DNA of 64,000 nucleotides, from assembly GCA_035696365.1 (NCBI GenBank), contig DASRQS010000009.1, forward strand, positions 62,001-126,000, written 5' to 3'. The translations under genes and the position numbers were made by a program. This document shows, one piece after another, positions 40,317-48,198 of this stretch (position 1 is the first letter of the stretch; the number at the start of each line of letters is the position of its first letter). Source of the DNA: JALYLC01 sp035696365 (GTDB taxonomy: Bacteria; Actinomycetota; Thermoleophilia; Gaiellales; JALYLC01). The notes under the pieces were generated by a model that was not told the origin of the DNA, made no database searches, and worked only from the letters and a program-made list of their open reading frames with translations.

Positions 40317-42160
40317 CAGCCGATCCGCTGGCCGCTGCGCCCCTCGGCCTGTCTCGCACGCGCCTCGTCCACGGACGGGCGATCGCTGACCTCCGGCACG
40401 CCGACCTGCCAGAACGCGCCGCCCTCCGTCCAGGCGTCCGCCGCCGTGCGGATTGCGATCACGTAGGTGCGCTCAGCGGCCCGCGCGCGGTCCAGCGCCG
40501 CGGGCAGGTCGTCGATCGTCTCGACGCGCTCGGCCTCGCAGCCGAGCGAGCGGGCGTGCGCGACCCAATCGACGTCGACCTGGTTGGGGCCGATGCCCGA
40601 GAACATGTTGTTGAACGACGCGCCGCCCTGGCCCGTCTGCAGGCGCTCGATCACGGCGAAGCCGCCGTTGTCGCACAGCAACACGATGATCTTGTGCCCC
40701 GAGATCACCGAGCTCAGCAGCTCGGAGTTGAGCATGAGGTAGGAGCCGTCGCCGGCGAACGAGTACACCTGCCCGCGCGAGCGCGCCATGCGCGCTCCCC
40801 AGGCGCCCGCGAGCTCGTAGCCCATGCACGAGAAGCCGTACTCGCAGTCGAAGGTGGCGACGCCGCGCGAGAGCCAGTTGACGTTCAGCTCGCCCGGGAA
40901 GCCGCCGGCGGCGGAGACGGCGTAGTCCTCGGGCCCGGCCACGGCGTTGACGGCGCCGATGACCTGCGCGTACGAGGGCTCCTTCGCGCCCGGTCGCGAC
41001 GCCACGGCGGCTCGCACGTGCTCGTGGTGGGCCACTGCCTGTTTCACGCCTTCCTCGCGCCATGCCGTCGGCGTGCCGCCCCAGTCCGAGAGGGCGGAGC
41101 CGAGCGCCTCGAGTCCCTCGAAGGCATCCGCGACGAGCGGCAGGCCGCGGTGCTTGGCGGCGTCGAAGCGAGCGGCATTGAGCCCGATGATGCGCAGATC
41201 CTCGTTGCCGAACACGGTCCACGAGCCCGTGGTGAAGTCCTGCAGCCGCGTGCCGACCGCGAGCACGACGTCGGCGCGCGCGGCGAGCTCGTTCGCGGAC
41301 GGCGAGCCCGACACGCCGATCGGCCCCGCGTACTGCGGATGATCGGCCTCCAGCGTGGACTTGCCCGCCATGGTCTCGACGACGGGCACGCCGTGGTGCT
41401 CGGCGAACTCGCGCAGGCGCGCTTCCGCGAGTGCGTAATGCACGCCGCCTCCCGCCACGATCAGCGGTGCCTTGGCTGTGCGCAGGGCCTTGACGGCTGC
41501 CGCGAGCTCCCTGTGATCCGGGCGCAGGCGGCGCAACTCGTGCACGACCGGCTCGAACAGCCGCACAGGGAAGTCGAAGGCCTCGGCCTGCACGTCCTGC
41601 GGCAACCCGATGAAAGCGGGGCCGCAATCGGCGGAATCGAAGAGCGTGGCGATCGCGAGCGGCAGCGACTGCGCCACCTGCGCGGGATGCGTGATGCGAT
41701 CCCAGTAGCGCGTCACGGGACGGAAGGCGTCGTTCACCGTGACCGACGGCTGGTCGAACGACTCTGCCTGCTGCAGCACCGGGTCCGGGATGCGCGAATT
41801 GAAGGTGTCCCCCGACAGCAGCAGCAGCGGCAGCCGGTTGGCGTGCGCGACGGCCGCAGCTGTCACCATGTTCATCGCGCCCGGGCCGACCGAGGAGGTC
41901 GCCGCCATGAACTGCCTGCGGCGCATCGCCTTGGCGAAGCCGATCGCCGCGAGCGCCATGCCCTGCTCGTTCTGCCCGCGATAGGTCGGCAGCACGGCGC
42001 GCGCGTCGTGCAGCGCCTCGCCCAGGCAGGTGACGTTGCCGTGGCCGAAGATGGCAAACACGCCGGCGCAGAGTGGTCGCTCCTCGCCGTCGATGAGCGT
42101 GCGCTGGACGGTCAGGAAGCGCACGATCGCCTGTGCGGTTGTGAGTCTGACTGTCTTCAT
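40313..42160 (-). CDS. iolD: 3D-(3,5/4)-trihydroxycyclohexane-1,2-dione hydrolase
   Basis: Encodes 615 residues. It is a TPP enzyme of the acetolactate-synthase fold. The N-terminal 'GVFAIFGHGNVTCLGEAL' and 'YRGQNEQGMALAAIGFAKAM' blocks are characteristic of IolD, and 'AGDGSYLMLNSELLSSVI...LLCDNGGF' gives the TPP/Mg site (Asp and Asn). The reaction hydrolytically opens the ring of the inositol-derived diketone to 5-deoxy-glucuronate. It overlaps iolB upstream (ATGA) and the dehydrogenase downstream (GTGA). ATG 42160 gives the usual IolD N-terminus ('VRLTTAQAIVRFL'). Confidence 0.96.
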   Translation of the reverse strand: MKTVRLTTAQAIVRFLTVQRTLIDGEERPLCAGVFAIFGHGNVTCLGEALHDARAVLPTYRGQNEQGMALAAIGFAKAMRRRQFMAATSSVGPGAMNMVTAAAVAHANRLPLLLLSGDTFNSRIPDPVLQQAESFDQPSVTVNDAFRPVTRYWDRITHPAQVAQSLPLAIATLFDSADCGPAFIGLPQDVQAEAFDFPVRLFEPVVHELRRLRPDHRELAAAVKALRTAKAPLIVAGGGVHYALAEARLREFAEHHGVPVVETMAGKSTLEADHPQYAGPIGVSGSPSANELAARADVVLAVGTRLQDFTTGSWTVFGNEDLRIIGLNAARFDAAKHRGLPLVADAFEGLEALGSALSDWGGTPTAWREEGVKQAVAHHEHVRAAVASRPGAKEPSYAQVIGAVNAVAGPEDYAVSAAGGFPGELNVNWLSRGVATFDCEYGFSCMGYELAGAWGARMARSRGQVYSFAGDGSYLMLNSELLSSVISGHKIIVLLCDNGGFAVIERLQTGQGGASFNNMFSGIGPNQVDVDWVAHARSLGCEAERVETIDDLPAALDRARAAERTYVIAIRTAADAWTEGGAFWQVGVPEVSDRPSVDEARARQAEGRSGQRIGW

Positions 42161-43056
42161 CTTCCTCCCCCCACGACACCTGCGGCCGAGGTCATGGGCA
42201 GGCGGGGGTCGAGCTCCATTTCCTCCCAGGTGGCGCGGATCCAGTGCTGCGGTGGGTCGTCGGTGAACGCGAGCTTGCGTGGGCCGGAGTCGGACGCCAT
42301 CACGTTGAGGTAGTACAGCGGGTAGCCCGGAGCGGCGACGCAGGGTCCGTGAAACCCGGCAGGTACGAGGAACGCATCGGCGTCCCGCACGATCACGGTC
42401 TCGTCGATCGTGCCGTCGCCCGTGTAGGTGCGATGCACGGCGTAGCCGTCCGGCGAGTAGGCGACCCCGCCGATGCGCCCGACACGGAAGTAGTAGATCT
42501 CCTCGTTGTCGACCTCGCACTCGGGGGAGGCGTCGTGCTTGTGGGGCGGGTAGCTCGACCAGTTGCCGTCAGGCGTCAGCACCTCACAGCACAGAAGGCG
42601 GTCGGCGCCGTCGAACACCTCGGGCACCATGAAGTTGGCGAGCTGCCTGGTCGCCTGGCCTGCACCGCGCAGCTCGACCGGCACGTCCCCGGCCTCGACA
42701 TAGGCGGGATCGAAGCGGCGCGTGGCGCGTGCGGACGCCAGCGCGAGCTCGCACCCATCGGCCGAGGAAAGGCGGAACTCGGCGTCGATCGGGACGTACG
42801 CCCAGTCGCTGATGCGCGCGAACACGCTCTCGCGGCCCGTCAGCTCGAAGCGCCGGCCTTCCACCTCGACGGTGCAACCCCCGCCCGAGAGCGGCAGCAC
42901 GGCGAGTTCGTCGATGCCGCTCACGAGCATGCGCGAGGCACCGGGCGCAAGGCTCACGATGCGCAGCCCGCTGCGCGCCCATCCGGCGCTATCGGGTGTC
43001 ACGACGAGCGCGTCGTCGCTGTCGCCGGCGGTTCCCGCAGGCAGGTGGAGCTTCAC
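42157..43056 (-). CDS. iolB: 5-deoxy-glucuronate isomerase
   Basis: Encodes 299 residues from GTG 43056. IolB is a two-cupin protein; here the metal site is seen in 'WSSYPPHKHD' with 'EVDNEEIYYFRV' and 'PAGFHGPCVAAPGYPLYYLNVMAS' (family blocks with two His, a Glu and a His). It converts 5-deoxy-glucuronate to 5-dehydro-2-deoxy-gluconate, the substrate of IolC. GTG and TGA overlaps with iolC and iolD on both sides show tight coupling. The length is close to the usual 270-300 residues. Confidence 0.95.
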   Translation of the reverse strand: MKLHLPAGTAGDSDDALVVTPDSAGWARSGLRIVSLAPGASRMLVSGIDELAVLPLSGGGCTVEVEGRRFELTGRESVFARISDWAYVPIDAEFRLSSADGCELALASARATRRFDPAYVEAGDVPVELRGAGQATRQLANFMVPEVFDGADRLLCCEVLTPDGNWSSYPPHKHDASPECEVDNEEIYYFRVGRIGGVAYSPDGYAVHRTYTGDGTIDETVIVRDADAFLVPAGFHGPCVAAPGYPLYYLNVMASDSGPRKLAFTDDPPQHWIRATWEEMELDPRLPMTSAAGVVGGGR

Positions 43057-44000
43057 GCGATCGCCTCCTCCGACAAGAGAGCTCGGACCTCGGATTCCTC
43101 GGGCATCGCGTCCGCGCACAGCAGTCGCGAGGCCACGATGGCGCCCGCACCGTTCGCGAAGCGCACGCACTCGGCCGGCGACCAGCCCGCCAGCAGGCCG
43201 TGGCAGAGAGCGCCGCCGAAGGCGTCGCCCGCGCCCAGTCCGCACACGACGGGAACCCGCAGTCCAGGCACGACCTCGCGCTCGCCTGCCGTGGCGACCA
43301 GCACGCCCTCGCCGCCCTGCTTGACGACCGCGAGCCTGCAGCCGCGCGCGAGCAGCGCGTCCCCGGCGGCCTGGGGATCGGTCGTTCCGACGGCGACGCG
43401 GCACTCCTCGCGATTGCCAACCGCGGTTCCGACGAGGTCGAGCGCCGCGCCGATGACCGCGCTCGCCTCGGCCTCGCTGCGCCAGAACGTTGGCCGGTAG
43501 TCGAGATCGAGGATCGTCGAGGAGCGCTCGCGATCGCCCATCAGCGCCAGAGTGGTTCCCCGCGACGGCTCGGCCGACAGCGCCGACGCGCTGATCCAGA
43601 GGATGTCCGCCTCACGCACGGCGTCGCGATCGATTGCGTCCAGCGCGATCTGCATGTCGGGCGCCGCGGGCTCGCGGTAGAACAACAGCTGCGGCTCCTC
43701 GGGCGGATCCATGGCCGCGAATGCGAGTGGCGTGCGCAATGTCGGGTGCGTGCCGACGAAACGCACGTCCACGCCGAAGCGATCGGCCAGCGCCCCGCGC
43801 ACGTAGTCGCCGAACGGGTCGTCGCCCACCGCGGTGATGACGGCCGCGCGGCGACCGAGGCGTGCAGCGGCGACCGCGACGTTCGTCGGGCTCCCACCGA
43901 CCGACTTTGCGAACGTCTCGACCTCCGCGAAGCCGACGCCCTGCTCGCGGGCGTACAGATCGACGCTCACGCGCCCCACGGTGACCAGCTCGAGGCTCAA
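43053..44000 (-). CDS. iolC: 5-dehydro-2-deoxygluconokinase
   Basis: Encodes 315 residues from TTG 44000. PfkB-family signatures are complete: 'GGSPTNVAVAAARLG' (motif 1) and 'VVCGLGAGDAFGGALCHGLLAG' (motif 2 with catalytic Asp). The opening 'VTVGRVSVDLYAREQGVGFAEVETFAKSVGG' is characteristic of IolC. It phosphorylates 5-dehydro-2-deoxy-gluconate. The fused aldolase domain found in some long IolC proteins is absent, so a separate aldolase is required (candidate at 32927). It heads the iolC-iolB-iolD-idh run; the promoter must lie in 44001-44070 or further upstream. Confidence 0.94.
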   Translation of the reverse strand: MSLELVTVGRVSVDLYAREQGVGFAEVETFAKSVGGSPTNVAVAAARLGRRAAVITAVGDDPFGDYVRGALADRFGVDVRFVGTHPTLRTPLAFAAMDPPEEPQLLFYREPAAPDMQIALDAIDRDAVREADILWISASALSAEPSRGTTLALMGDRERSSTILDLDYRPTFWRSEAEASAVIGAALDLVGTAVGNREECRVAVGTTDPQAAGDALLARGCRLAVVKQGGEGVLVATAGEREVVPGLRVPVVCGLGAGDAFGGALCHGLLAGWSPAECVRFANGAGAIVASRLLCADAMPEESEVRALLSEEAIA

Positions 44001-44070
44001 CGAGAGCTGATCTTCGCAGAGATCGGCGCCTTCGCAGCGCGCCCTCGCGATCGAACGGCCACGCCGGTGC

Positions 44071-44553
44071 TCAGCGGATCCTGACGGGCGCGGCGAAACG
44101 CTCGCCGCCGTGCCGCAGCCCGACCGTGTAGGTGCCTGGCACCGACGGGTTGCCGAGGCCGGCAGAGCGCGCGAATACGACCTTCGCGACGCCCGGCCCG
44201 ATCGACTGGCAGATCACGCCTCGCGGTATCGGCATGGCGATCGTGACGACATGGCCGGCGACGGCGACGCCGCGGGCCGCCCGGGTCCCAACGAGCACGC
44301 TGCCCGCGGCGATCGCCCCCGGCACGCGGAAACGGCGCGGGAACGTGATCACGGCCGCGGGCCCCATGAGACGACCGCACTGCAACTCGGCGTGCAGCGA
44401 GAGCGTGAGCACCACCCTCGTCGCGCCCGCCGCGTTACTCGACAGCGCGACCGTCGCAGTGTTCGCGGGATCAGCGCCCAGGGCTCCGGCCGTCGGGACG
44501 AGAAAGAGCGTCACTCCGAGCAGGAACGCAACGAGAAGTCCGAGACTCCGCAT
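44071..44553 (-). CDS. Small secreted protein of unknown function
   Basis: Encodes 160 residues. The N-terminus is a typical Sec signal peptide ('LGLLVAFLLGVTLFLVPTAGALGA', cleavage after Ala-x-Ala-like ALG-A). The remaining about 135 residues are rich in Val, Gly and Ala with two Cys ('LQCGRLMGP', 'GVICQSIGPG') that could form a disulfide; they look like a single beta-sandwich domain. I recognise no family. It lies 70 bp upstream of iolC on the same strand and diverges from the sedolisin gene. The start ATG 44553 fits the signal peptide. Confidence 0.6.
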   Translation of the reverse strand: MRSLGLLVAFLLGVTLFLVPTAGALGADPANTATVALSSNAAGATRVVLTLSLHAELQCGRLMGPAAVITFPRRFRVPGAIAAGSVLVGTRAARGVAVAGHVVTIAMPIPRGVICQSIGPGVAKVVFARSAGLGNPSVPGTYTVGLRHGGERFAAPVRIR

Positions 44554-44594
44554 GGAGTCATGATGCCCGCTGCGCGCGGTCGCCAACCGCGAAA

Positions 44595-44611
44595 CACCTG
44601 TTATGCAGGTG
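44595..44611. promoter_or_regulatory. Inverted repeat in the sedolisin / secreted-protein promoter region
   Basis: CACCTG-TTATG-CAGGTG is a perfect 6-bp inverted repeat. It lies in the 196-bp divergent region between the small secreted protein gene and the sedolisin gene, 42 bp from the former's start. Its size and position fit an operator. No regulator can be assigned. Confidence 0.4.
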
Positions 44612-44749
44612 ATACAGCCACCTCGCGGAACCTCACGCGGGGGTGCACTTCCCAAATCTTCGGATGAGGGATTGCATTGACGCCCAGTGTTGACCATGCT
44701 CACGCGATGGGAGCGGGGCAGGCTGCGTCCAAGTGACCAAGGAGGAGAC

Positions 44750-46726
44750 ATGAGGGAGTTCCGGTTCCGACGGCTCACGCTGGTTCTGAGCGGCTCGGTG
44801 ATTGCGGTGTTCGGTGCCGCGGCGACGGCAAGTGCCGCCGCCGGTCGCCATGTCCTTCCAGGCACAAAGCCCACCTGGACAGCCGCGGTTGCGAAGACCG
44901 CCGATGTGCCGGCGGGCGCCGCCGTCAGCGCCAAGGTGTGGCTCGCGCCCCGCGATGCCGCAAGCCTCGATGCGCTGGCAACGGCCGTCAGCGATACCGC
45001 GAGCCCGCAGTTCGGGCAGTTCATGAGCGAGCCGCAGTACCGGGCCCGGTTCGCACCCACCGCCGATGCCGTGGCGCAGGTCACGCAATGGCTCAGCGGG
45101 GCGGGGCTGACGGTGACGGCAGTCGGCGCCGACAACCACTACGTCGGCGTCTCGGGCTCTGCCGCGGCCATGAACGCGGCCTTCGGCACCCAGCTCGCGC
45201 ACTACGTGGTCAACGGCACGACCGAGCAGGCGCCGGCCAGCGATCTCTCGCTGCCGGACAGCGTCTCGGGCCTCGTCCAGGCCGTGAGCGGCCTGACCAC
45301 TCTTGGCCACAGGATCGCGCCGACCGACTTCGGTCCGCCCGACGCCTTCGTGCCCGGGACGCCGTGCTCGGACTTCTACGGCCAGAAGATCGCGAACACG
45401 CTGCCGAAGTTCCGCGGCAAGACGCTCGCCTGGAACGTCTGCGGCTACACGCCGACGCAGCTGCGTGGCGCCTACGGCGTCGACGCGTCCGGCCAGACCG
45501 GCGTGGGCGCGACCGTTGCGATCACGGACGCCTATGACGCGCCGACGCTCGAGGCCGACGCCAACACCTACTCGGGCCGGCACGGCGACCAGCCGTTCGC
45601 GCAGTTCCAGTTCAGCGATCGCAGCGTCCCCGAGAACGCGACCACCGGCACCGACTGCGGCGGCAACGGCTGGTACGGCGAGCAGGCGCTCGACGTCGAG
45701 GCCGTGCACGGCATGGCCTCCGGCGCGAACGTTCTCTATTACGGCGCGGCCAGCTGCAACGACGACGACCTCCTCGCGCAGCTCAATCAGGTCGTGGCCG
45801 ACAACGAGGCCTCCATCGTGACCAACTCCTGGGGCAGCCCGACCTTCGTCGTGATCGACGGCCAGACCTTCTCCACGATAGACCAGAACCTCGTCAATGC
45901 CTACGAGAGCGTGTTCAAGCAGGGCGCCGTGCAGGGGATCGGGTTCTACTTCTCCTCCGGCGACAACGGCGACGACCTCGACGCGTTCGGCGTCAAGCAC
46001 CCCGAGTACCCGACCGGCGATCCGTGGGTGACCTCCGTCGGCGGCACGTCGATCGCGATCGACGAGCAAAACCAGCGGCTCTTCGAGACCGGCTGGGGCA
46101 CCACGCTCTACAACCTCAAGCCCAACGGCAAGGCCTGGGAGAAGCAGGGCGCGTTCCACGGCGGCGCCGGCGGCGGCTACAGCCAGGTCTTCAACCGCCC
46201 GTGGTACCAGAAGGACGTCGTCCCCTCGAACGGGAAGGGTCGTGCCGTGCCGGACATCGGCATGGATTCCGATCCGACGACCGGCATGCTGGTCGGCGAG
46301 ACGCAGCTCTTCGCCCTGCCGAGCCGCTTCGGCCCGGCGGGCGCCATCTACGGCGAGTACCGCATCGGCGGCACCAGCCTCGGCTCCCCGCTGCTCGCGG
46401 GCATCCAGGCGGTCGCCGAGGGCGCCCAGCGAGTCGGGTTCGCCAACCCGCGCATCTACCGGCTCGCCCAGAAGCAGGCCGAGGGCAAGTTCATGCAGGG
46501 CAAGCGCGACTTCGGCCCCTTCTACGACGCGACACCCCAGGGCGACGCGGCCAATGCGCGGGCCGACTACGTCAACGGGATCAATCCCGACGACGGCGTG
46601 ACCTACACCGTGCGGGCGTTCGACCAGGACACGTCCCTCTTCACCACGCGGGGCTGGGACGACGTCACCGGCGTCGGTGCCCCCACGGCGACCTACATCG
46701 CCGAGCTCGTCAAGGGCGCGCAGTAA
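44750..46726 (+). CDS. Sedolisin (S53) family serine-carboxyl peptidase, secreted preproenzyme
   Basis: Encodes 658 residues; ATG 44750 follows a strong ribosome-binding site (GGAGGAG). A signal peptide (residues 1-31) is followed by the pro-kumamolisin activation domain (about 40-185, 'SPQFGQFMSEPQYRARFAP', 'NAAFGTQLAHY'). In the catalytic domain the Glu and Asp of the triad are E311 and D315 ('GEQALDVEAV'), 'FSSGDNGDD' gives the oxyanion Asp region (D405) and the catalytic Ser is S543 in 'GGTSLGSP'. The Ca-binding end is 'GWDDVTGVGAP'. It is an exported endopeptidase active at acidic pH by family knowledge. A terminator-like hairpin follows. Confidence 0.95.
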   Translation: MREFRFRRLTLVLSGSVIAVFGAAATASAAAGRHVLPGTKPTWTAAVAKTADVPAGAAVSAKVWLAPRDAASLDALATAVSDTASPQFGQFMSEPQYRARFAPTADAVAQVTQWLSGAGLTVTAVGADNHYVGVSGSAAAMNAAFGTQLAHYVVNGTTEQAPASDLSLPDSVSGLVQAVSGLTTLGHRIAPTDFGPPDAFVPGTPCSDFYGQKIANTLPKFRGKTLAWNVCGYTPTQLRGAYGVDASGQTGVGATVAITDAYDAPTLEADANTYSGRHGDQPFAQFQFSDRSVPENATTGTDCGGNGWYGEQALDVEAVHGMASGANVLYYGAASCNDDDLLAQLNQVVADNEASIVTNSWGSPTFVVIDGQTFSTIDQNLVNAYESVFKQGAVQGIGFYFSSGDNGDDLDAFGVKHPEYPTGDPWVTSVGGTSIAIDEQNQRLFETGWGTTLYNLKPNGKAWEKQGAFHGGAGGGYSQVFNRPWYQKDVVPSNGKGRAVPDIGMDSDPTTGMLVGETQLFALPSRFGPAGAIYGEYRIGGTSLGSPLLAGIQAVAEGAQRVGFANPRIYRLAQKQAEGKFMQGKRDFGPFYDATPQGDAANARADYVNGINPDDGVTYTVRAFDQDTSLFTTRGWDDVTGVGAPTATYIAELVKGAQ

Positions 46727-46740
46727 CCGAGTCAGCACGC

Positions 46741-46773
46741 GGGAGGGGGCCGCCCTGCCGGCGGCCCTCTCCC
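46741..46773 (+). terminator. Terminator-like hairpin after the sedolisin gene
   Basis: The 14-bp arms GGGAGGGGGCCGCC and GGCGGCCCTCTCCC pair with a single G-T wobble across a 5-nt loop (CTGCC), 15 bp after the sedolisin stop. No clear T-run follows. The DapB-like gene begins 35 bp downstream. Confidence 0.65.
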
Positions 46774-46807
46774 GGTACTGTGCCGTCCCATCGCCGCTGC
46801 TCCCCTC

Positions 46808-47599
46808 ATGGTCTGCCTCTCCGGCGCGCTCGGCGCGATCGGGCGCGAGCTCGTGCCGGCCATCGCTGCGGCCGGCGACCTGAGCCTGCAGTCGGCGGTC
46901 GCGCGGCGCGAGGCCGGGCGGGACGTCGGCGAGGCGCTCGGGCTCGATCCCCTCGGGGTGGCGCTCGAGGACGACATCGAGCGCGCACTCGACCGGCGAC
47001 CCGACGTGCTGATCGACTACACCCACCCCGCGGTGATCCGGCGTCACGTGGCGCTCGCGCTGGAGCGGCGAGTGCCGGTCGTGATCGGGACGACCGGCCT
47101 CTTCGACGAGGATTTCGCCGAGATCGACTCGGCCGCGCGGGCCGCGGGCGTCGGCGTGGCGACGGGAAACTTCTCGCTCACCGCCGCGCTGCTCCAGCAC
47201 CTGGCCCGCATCGCAGCGCGCCACGTGGCGTGCTTCGAGATCATCGAGCAGAACCCCGCCGAGAAGCCCGACGTGCCGAGCGGCACCGCGCGCGAGCTCG
47301 CCGAGGTGCTGGCGGCTGAGCGCGGCGCGCTGCCCGCGGGCAGCGCCGTGCAACTGATCGGGCCTCCCGAGGCGCGCGGGGCAGCGATCGCCGGCGTACC
47401 GGTGCACTCGCTCCGGCTGCCCGGGACCAACCCCACGATCGAGGTCGTGTTCGGCGCGCCCGGTGAGCGGCTCATGATCCGCCACGACGAGCAGGGCGAC
47501 GCGTCGATCTTCGTCGACGGCACGCTGCTCGCAGCGCGCCGAGTGCAGGATCTGACCGGCCTCGTGCGCGGACTCGACGCGCTGCTCTTCGCGACCTGA
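46808..47599 (+). CDS. DapB-like (4-hydroxy-tetrahydrodipicolinate reductase family) protein lacking the catalytic His pair
   Basis: Encodes 263 residues. The N-terminal dinucleotide fold ('LSGALGAIGRELVPAI'), 'DYTHPAV', 'VIGTTGLFDEDF' and 'KPDVPSGTARELAEVL' are DapB landmarks. However, the motif that normally reads E-x-HH-x-x-K-x-D-x-PSGTA here reads 'IIEQNPAEKPDVPSGTA'. The His-His pair (His159/160 in the E. coli enzyme, one of them the proton donor) is replaced by Gln-Asn, although the Lys and PSGT remain. It may have a different substrate or may not be the lysine-pathway enzyme; no other dap gene is nearby. The stop lies 2 bp from the convergent VOC gene. Confidence 0.8.
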   Translation: MVCLSGALGAIGRELVPAIAAAGDLSLQSAVARREAGRDVGEALGLDPLGVALEDDIERALDRRPDVLIDYTHPAVIRRHVALALERRVPVVIGTTGLFDEDFAEIDSAARAAGVGVATGNFSLTAALLQHLARIAARHVACFEIIEQNPAEKPDVPSGTARELAEVLAAERGALPAGSAVQLIGPPEARGAAIAGVPVHSLRLPGTNPTIEVVFGAPGERLMIRHDEQGDASIFVDGTLLAARRVQDLTGLVRGLDALLFAT

Positions 47600-47601
47600 G
47601 G

Positions 47602-48081
47602 TCAGCCGCTGCGGTCGAGGTAGAGCGTCGCGCGCAGCGCGTCGCCCTTCTGCGGCACGGCGTCGTCGAGCTTGCGGATGTTCGGGACGCGCGTGCGATC
47701 GAGCGTGGTCACGTCGGGCCAGTCGAGCTCGATCAGGTTGCCGGACGGGTCGCGCAGGTACATCTGCACGCTGCCGTCCGGCAGCTCGTACAGGTCCTCG
47801 AAGAACGACTCGCGCTCGGCGATGCCGAGCTGCTGCACGCGCTCGTAGGCGGCCTCGAAGTCGTCGACGTTGATGCCGATGTGGTGGAACGCCGGCGCCG
47901 GTGTGTCGCGCTGGAAGAGGTGCAGCTGGAGGTCGCCGAGCCGCAGGTACTGCACGGGGAACGCGAAGGCGTACGTCGGGATGCGCTCCATCCCGAAGAC
48001 CTCGGTGTAGAAACGCACCGATTCGTCGAGATCCCTGGCGTGAATGCTGACGTGGTTGAACCCCGTTGCGCGCACCCTCAC
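47602..48081 (-). CDS. VOC-superfamily (glyoxalase/extradiol dioxygenase fold) protein
   Basis: Encodes 159 residues from GTG 48081. The start, 'FNHVSIHARDLDESVRFYTEVFGMERI', is the first beta-alpha-beta-beta-beta module with a metal His, and 'FHHIGINVDDFEAAYERVQQLGI' begins the second module with another His. The end 'MYLRDPSGNLIELDWPDV' contributes the Glu. Ring-cleavage dioxygenases and lyases of this size exist, but no substrate can be named. It diverges from the LysR gene, and the LysR-type inverted repeat lies between them, so it is likely controlled by that regulator. Confidence 0.88.
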   Translation of the reverse strand: MRVRATGFNHVSIHARDLDESVRFYTEVFGMERIPTYAFAFPVQYLRLGDLQLHLFQRDTPAPAFHHIGINVDDFEAAYERVQQLGIAERESFFEDLYELPDGSVQMYLRDPSGNLIELDWPDVTTLDRTRVPNIRKLDDAVPQKGDALRATLYLDRSG

Positions 48082-48158
48082 CCCCGCTTGGCCGTTCAGA
48101 TCACTTGAGGGTACGCTGCTCGCGCCGTAAGCTCAATGATCGGTTCTCAGTCGTTCCG

Positions 48159-48173
48159 TTAGGCAGTCCCTAA
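48159..48173. promoter_or_regulatory. LysR-type operator 1
   Basis: TTAGGCAGTCCCTAA is an inverted repeat containing the T-N11-A motif of LysR regulators. It lies in the 117-bp divergent region between the VOC gene and the LysR gene, 26 bp before the latter's start. Including its TTCCG prefix, it matches the element at 53436-53450 in 18 of 20 bases. Confidence 0.75.
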
Positions 48174-48198
48174 CGCCACATCGCACGGGAGGCGCACC

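Noticed and set aside
46808..47599. Functional lysine-pathway dapB
   Set aside because: The catalytic His pair is replaced by Gln-Asn and no other dap gene is nearby, so I withhold the gene symbol.
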